Shown one piece after another: positions 46,801-64,000 of a stretch of 64,000 nucleotides of DNA; positions within the stretch are counted from its first letter, which is position 1; each line of letters starts with the position of its first letter. Both the position numbers and the translations under genes were made by a program. Location of the stretch: positions 11,243,231 through 11,307,230 of the forward strand of contig NC_089325.1 of assembly GCF_036669915.1 (NCBI RefSeq), given 5' to 3'. This DNA is from Pocillopora verrucosa. Lineage: Eukaryota; Cnidaria; Anthozoa; Scleractinia; Pocilloporidae. The notes below the pieces were generated by a model, which made no database searches, was not told the DNA's origin, and saw only the letters and a program-made list of their open reading frames with translations.

Positions 46801-49286
46801 AGTATTATAGGTAGTTATTATTGAATCAATTATCAGGTAGAACTGAGGAAAATACTTGTATATGTTGTAGACAAATGATATTCAATACTTAACCCATCAA
46901 CATGTACTGTTACTATTGCATTTGTTGTACCTTGGATGTGATGGAAAGAAAAAGAGCCATAATCCTCTTCTGTTACTTTCTCTTTCAAACAGAATCAAGA
47001 CCAGCGCACATTAGACTTAGATACTGCTGTTACAATGATTCAACTTTTGCTCCATGATTCATGGTCGTTGCTAGATGATTTCTTACAATTTTTGCAGGTA
47101 GGTAGGTTATCATGCAATGTTGCTTTATCAGCAGCCTATTTATATCATTATTTCTTTTTGGAACCCACCCATAAATTTTTGGGCAATTCAATGGGCTACT
47201 TTATGTCATGTGGTGCAAAATTGAAGGACAGTAATCATGCAATAACCCTCATCCATGTGGATATTTGCCCCCAATTATTCCCGTTGGAAAGGAACAAAGC
47301 CAGAAGAAAAAAGGCAGCCCAAGAGTTTCACTTTTTCATCTTTATTATTATACATGGAAGAAAAATGAACTAATTTTGTAGACTCAGGTGAGAGGGATGT
47401 GAAAAAGCAAATCTCAAATGCTGCTTCGCAAAATACCAAAACGTCAACAAAATTTGCTGTCCACATGCAGTATGAAAATTAATGGGAGGGCTAGATAAAA
47501 CCCCTTCTTGCTTTCTGGTATGTAAGCTGGTAATGTCTTTGGCTGATATACTGTCCTCAAAATTTTACATTTGTCCTTGAGGCCTTGTTTCTCAGCAAAA
47601 TATTCATTTCCAGATAGTATCTTAGCCATGGACACCATCAGCTGACATAGCAGTTGCCTGAGGGTTTTTTTTTTGTTTGTTTGTTTTTTTTATTAACTTA
47701 CTGCACCATGCCTTTTGAGGAAAAACAAGAATTGTGAAGTTAGAAATATTAATCAGGAACACAAGAGAAAACTGAGATACATTTTGTATGGATTTGTTAA
47801 GTCTTGTGCCTTTAACTCCCAGAAGTGATCAACATGTAACCTCTCCTTATATTATCCATATATTTTCCAGCAAATGAGTAATGAGAATACTCAACTTATC
47901 AGGTAGAAGTTGTTGTCCATTGACACCAAATTCTCATTACTAATTTACAAGGAAATGTGTAGCAGGTAGAGGGGAGAATTGACAGTCAGATCTAGGGAGT
48001 CAAAGTGTCAAAATGGTACACAATCAGGTCCTTAGTTTTGTCAATTTTAGACAAATTGTTTGTGTAAAGAACTCCATGCCAGACATGGAAGATACATGAC
48101 TATCCAAACTCCTCAATTTCTAAATGAGTATGCCTTTGTGCCTTTTTCTCCTTAAACTTCTCAATATTCTGTTCAAATTGATTGAACACTTTGGAATTAA
48201 GTGATTTGGCCAGTTAGTTTAAAACAACTTTATAAATTTTTTTATTGATTGACAACAAAGTTTTCTTTATGAATGGAGGCTTACGGCCAAAAAGTTCTGA
48301 GTTGTGGCAAGTGGCCCAAGCCTTGGACTTGTCAGCTGTTACAGTGACAGGAAAAACCCCAACTTTTGGCTTAATTGATCTGGTCATGTGGCTTTCTGCT
48401 CACATTTATTTAAAGATATTTCTTTCTCTCTTGCAGAATTCAAAATATAAAGTTTTAAACAGAGACCAGTGGTGTAATGTGTTGGAATTTAGTCGATCAA
48501 TACTTCCTGATTTGTCAAATTATGATGAAGATGGTGCCTGTAAGTTTCACATTTTCTGGATTTTTGTTGTAGTTAAAGCAACACAACTGTAAGGCAGTCA
48601 AACTCTCAGGGTACATGCGGGTCCTGGGAAACCTGGAGAGTCCTGGAATTCTATTTAAACATTTTGCAGACCTGAGAAGTCCTGGTAAAAAAGACCACCA
48701 GTCCAGGAAAGTGCTGGAAATCTGCTAAACTCAAGCAATGAAGTTTTCAGAATTTACGTAATAGGAAATGTGTGTAGATTATAAGATGAATGAAAGGGTT
48801 TAAGGACAAATTTGGAGTCCCAAAAAAATCAATCTGAGCCACAGAAAAGTCCTTGAAATTTGTTCCTCAAAAAGGTTACAAACCCTGTACTCTGTGTTTT
48901 AGTCCTCTCTAGCCTGTAACCTCTTGTTAAGGCTGGTGCAATGAGGAAATTAAGACCAGGTCATTAACCTTTGTTTTTAAGCTTTACACTTTCTCCTCAT
49001 GATGTCCTTTTCCATACAGGGTGTAGAGTAAACTGTTAACATGTGGCATGAAAATTTATAGGGAGTGTTATCTTGGAGATTGATGATAAGTTGTTCATGA
49101 GCTTTGCTGAAAAAAAAAATGAATGGTCTTCTAATTATTATTAGAACCAAAAAAAAGACAATCAAATTTTGAAATTCTTTAAGACTGATCAATAACAATT
49201 TCCTTTTTTTTTTAGGGCCAGTTCTTATGGATGAATTTGTGGAGTGGTATCATCACAAATACCCTCCTCAATCGTCTTCAGCCTGA
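40815..49286 (+). CDS. DCUN1D4: DCN1-like protein (DCUN1D4/5 co-orthologue)
   Basis: Nine exons join in phase: 40815-40923, 43242-43362, 44035-44117, 44212-44288, 44929-45020, 45750-45858, 46993-47097, 48437-48539, 49216-49286. The product is 289 aa (human DCUN1D4 292). DCN1-like proteins are co-E3s that bring NEDD8-charged UBE2M to cullins through the PONY domain. Visible marks are [50 protein letters not shown] and the C-terminal [20 protein letters not shown], with the acidic DEFVEW typical of the cullin-binding site. The basic MPPRRKRK at exon 2 matches the start of DCUN1D4/5 nuclear signals. The N-terminus is acidic ([18 protein letters not shown]). An ATG at 40728 would add 29 hydrophobic residues and is less likely. 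Vertebrates have both DCUN1D4 and DCUN1D5; this appears to be the single ancestral copy. Confidence 0.95.
43390..43598 (+). repeat. Interspersed repeat, family A
   Basis: AACTCTTTAACTCCCCGATC to GTAGGAGTGAAAGGGTTAA, 28 bp after exon 2 of the DCN1-like gene. Confidence 0.8.
45049..45240 (-). repeat. Interspersed repeat, family A
   Basis: CCTTTAATTCCCATGAGTGA to TTGGAAGTTAAAGGGTCAA. Starts about 29 bp after exon 5 of the DCN1-like gene; a family B copy follows within 40 bp. Confidence 0.8.
45278..45500 (+). repeat. Interspersed repeat, family B
   Basis: CCTTTTAATCATTTATCTCC to TTAGGAGTTAAAGGGTTAA. Head-to-tail with the neighbouring family A copy. Confidence 0.8.
46044..46190 (-). repeat. Interspersed repeat, family A (internally deleted)
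   Basis: ACCCCTTCAACTCTTATGAC, then TTGATCCAATACCAAATTCT and GTAAGTAAGGAGAAA. About 60 bp shorter than the full copies. Confidence 0.65.
47810..48012 (+). repeat. Interspersed repeat, family B
   Basis: CTTTAACTCCCAGAAGTGAT to GATCTAGGGAGTCAAAGTG. In the largest intron of the second half of the DCN1-like gene. Confidence 0.8.
48600..48885 (+). repeat. Interspersed repeat, family E
   Basis: GGTCCTGGGAAACCTGGAGA, CTGGAAATCTGCTAAACTC, GGACAAATTTGGAGTC and GGTTACAAACCCTGT. It carries an internal duplication of the AAGTCCTGG block not seen in the PDS5 copy. Confidence 0.75.
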
Positions 49287-50814
49287 AATTGTCCATTTTA
49301 CAAGAAACAATTAATACAACTGGAAAAAACACGGCAATTTATTTAAACTCACAAAAAGTGGAATGCTGTTGGTTAAAGACAGAGTTTCATAAAAGGGCCT
49401 GCTGCTGCAATGCTTGGCAGATAATGACTTGATGTGTCTGCTTGGCTCATGAAAAGAAGGAGAAGGGAAAAGAAAATAACACCAAGAATATTAAAAACAA
49501 AGCGTTGATCCAGTTTGTGTTTTCTACAATAGCAAAGAAAACTGAAAATGAATATAATTGATAGGAATCATTAAATCAATTGGTTTGATGGCAACTATGG
49601 CTTGTTTGAGTTCACATACCAACATTTTGCAATGCCAGCAAATTGAAGGACTCCATTGCTGCTAAAGTTCTAGATACAAGATAAAGTTTCGTTTACAATG
49701 ACATGAAGCTCTGCCTTCAGAGCTTTATATTTCAGAGAGCACCTTTCAACTCTTGGAGTGCTTCCCAATTATTAAATATCATTTATTTTTCCATTCAATT
49801 TTTTGCAATCAGTTGAGACAATTTAACATAAAATCACATCAATATTAGCAAGTTTGGCTTTGAAATGCCTATTTTTTAAACCTGACCACCTGATGAGGAA
49901 GTAAGCAGTGGAACGAGAGATTTATATGATTGGCATGGGCAATGAATGACAAGACAATTTTCATTTTTGAAGACTAAAAGCCCTTGTCTAAGTGAGGCTA
50001 ACAAGTGTTAGTAACACTTAACTTGTTGGTTCTTAATATCAGGTCAGTTAAACAAGTCAACACAGAACAATAGAGATGCCTTACTGTTTATTGGGAAGTC
50101 CCAAGTGTATAAGTTGTTTGGTGTTTTTTGTTGCCTAGAACAAAAGTTTATAATTAAAGACCAGTTTCTAGACCTGTGTGTGTTGAAGTTCTTCTAGTGG
50201 TTTGTCTCCTCTTTAGGAAAACTGTTGCGCAAGTAGTGCACAGCTAAAAATAATACAGATCTGGGCACTGAAATTCCAATTATAAACGAAAGCTTCCAAT
50301 CCCTAGGTTGCGGGATAGTTGGGCTCCAGAAAAAGTGATAGCTTCAAGGAACAAATAACAGTGACTTTTCTCTCAAAGTCGTGGCTTTGGTACGCGAGGA
50401 ATATTTTGTTTGTTTCCGTTTGGAAGCGGAAAGATGGTGTTATTTCAACCAGCTTAGATCACTCATAATCTGTAAATTAATGAGGCACCTTTATTACGTT
50501 ATTGACAATTAAAAATCTTGGATAAACATCATCCTTTATGCGCTAACTGAAAAAGACCCAATCTTGCTAAAGGACACATCCGACTTGCACCTTGAGATTG
50601 ATACCTGGAATAGCGAACTAAAAAATCGTGGTGAACTCGATAATTACTTTCATAGAGGAAAAACTGACGGCGCTAAACGATACAAGTAGACTTTTACAAG
50701 TTTGCTATAATACAAGTGAGATGGAAAAATTCACCAATCAAAAACGGATTAAAGCTTAATATTTTACAAGATCATTCCCTCTTTGTTCTGATAAGAATTC
50801 AAGATGTCATTTGT
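49287..50814. other. Convergent intergenic region, DCUN1D4/5 and SMARCA5 3' flanks
   Basis: Both genes end into this 1.5-kb stretch. No further gene was seen; it presumably holds both 3' UTRs. Confidence 0.6.
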
Positions 50815-63253
<12,439 letters not shown>

Positions 63254-64000
63254 CTAAACAAAGATATTAACCCCCAAAAAAGTTATCAAACTATAAACTT
63301 ACACAGAAACTAAATTATCTACCTTCAATGAGTGACACAAGAAATGTCAGATAACCATTGTTTTATAAGGAAACAAACCTCTTGAGAGAATCAGTGACTT
63401 GAGAAATAAGCGATTTCTTTACTTCGTTCTAATTTTATTTATTTATGGTACACCTTGAGATCCATGATGAAATCTCCTTACAACATCAGATTGTTACAAA
63501 ATACTTCTACAAAGATAATGAAAAGTGAATGATATATTCAGCTTGAAGACTGGCAAGTTGTCTTGATACACAAGTGGTATAGCTCCATCGTAATAACATT
63601 AGAATGAAACTATAATGATTCAATAACTAGGAAACAACCCGCGATGGGTTGAAGTAAAGTAATTCTGAGGATACAATTGTCTTAGTTCAAGTTCAATGGC
63701 CAAATCCAGGAATCCATTCACAACCACTAAAGATAAATTCCCCGGTTTCAGGTGATGCTTTTAACACGACAAAAGCTTCTGTTACTAAAGTTATACCAGG
63801 CAAATATGCGCGTATGGAAGTTTACTGTTTCACTTTTGATAGAAACAAAGACTTTCTTAGCTCCTTGGCCTGTCAAAGCTTTGTTTAGCTGCGTAAATTT
63901 CAGGTCTTGTGGATTATAGTCTCAATCAAAATGAAACATTTTTTTACTGGGTTAGGATCGAAAAAACTGACACACTCAATTCAATAGAAGTGCGCTGGAT
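63254..64000. other. 5' intron or upstream part of SMARCA5
   Basis: No start-codon exon with a usable donor was found on the minus strand, so the missing N-terminal exon is probably beyond 64000. Nothing else seen. Confidence 0.5.

Noticed and set aside
47035..47373. 112-aa ORF in the DCUN1D4/5 region
   Set aside because: Only its first 21 codons are the real exon (ending 47097 at a GT donor); the rest is read-through into an intron.
48245..48592. 115-aa ORF overlapping an exon of DCUN1D4/5
   Set aside because: The coding part is only 48437-48539; flanks are intron read-through. Splice sites on both sides match homologue exon borders.
63254..64000. Start exon of SMARCA5
   Set aside because: Candidate minus-strand donors here are preceded by stops or lack an ATG frame, so the start was not placed.

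Overview
This is eukaryotic genomic DNA of metazoan type. It has AT-rich, intron-dense genes with GT-AG introns, many short interspersed repeats inside introns, and one nuclear tRNA gene. The gene set and the intronic repeat families (short elements with ends resembling TTAACCCTTTAACTCCCA) suggest an anthozoan cnidarian, most likely a stony coral or sea anemone. That taxonomic call is inference from recall, not from a search. Exon models were built by hand from reading frame, splice sites and phase continuity.

Layout. (1) 0-0.75 kb: one orphan coding segment on the minus strand, function unknown, OB-fold-like pattern. (2) 2.8-7.8 kb: two tandem, two-exon, secreted TIMP-like genes on the plus strand, including duplicated upstream DNA. 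Both lack the two cysteine pairs that normally build the metalloproteinase-inhibiting edge of a TIMP. (3) 10.2-16.8 kb: a nine-exon minus-strand MFSD12-like transporter whose central loop is expanded by about 300 residues. (4) 18.04 kb: tRNA-Glu(TTC). (5) About 18.5-19.9 kb: a probable unannotated small membrane-protein exon on the plus strand. (6) 20.2-39.4 kb: a complete PDS5 cohesin-regulator gene on the minus strand, about 38 exons and 1,368 aa. (7) 40.8-49.3 kb: a complete DCN1-like (DCUN1D4/5) neddylation gene on the plus strand, nine exons, 289 aa, head-to-head with PDS5. (8) 50.8 kb to the right edge: a SMARCA5/SNF2H (ISWI) remodeler on the minus strand, 22 exons present, extreme N-terminus outside the window, tail-to-tail with the DCN1-like gene.

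PDS5 (cohesin dynamics), DCUN1D4/5 (cullin neddylation) and SMARCA5 (nucleosome spacing) are conserved nuclear housekeeping genes. PDS5 and DCUN1D share an intergenic promoter region of about 1.35 kb. The TIMP-like pair and the MFSD12-like gene are the lineage-variable part. The most unusual features are the coordinated cysteine loss in the TIMP pair, the giant repeat-bearing loop of the transporter, and a terminal-inverted-repeat transposon in SMARCA5 that sits 23 nt from a splice acceptor and seems to supply the branch-point adenosine.
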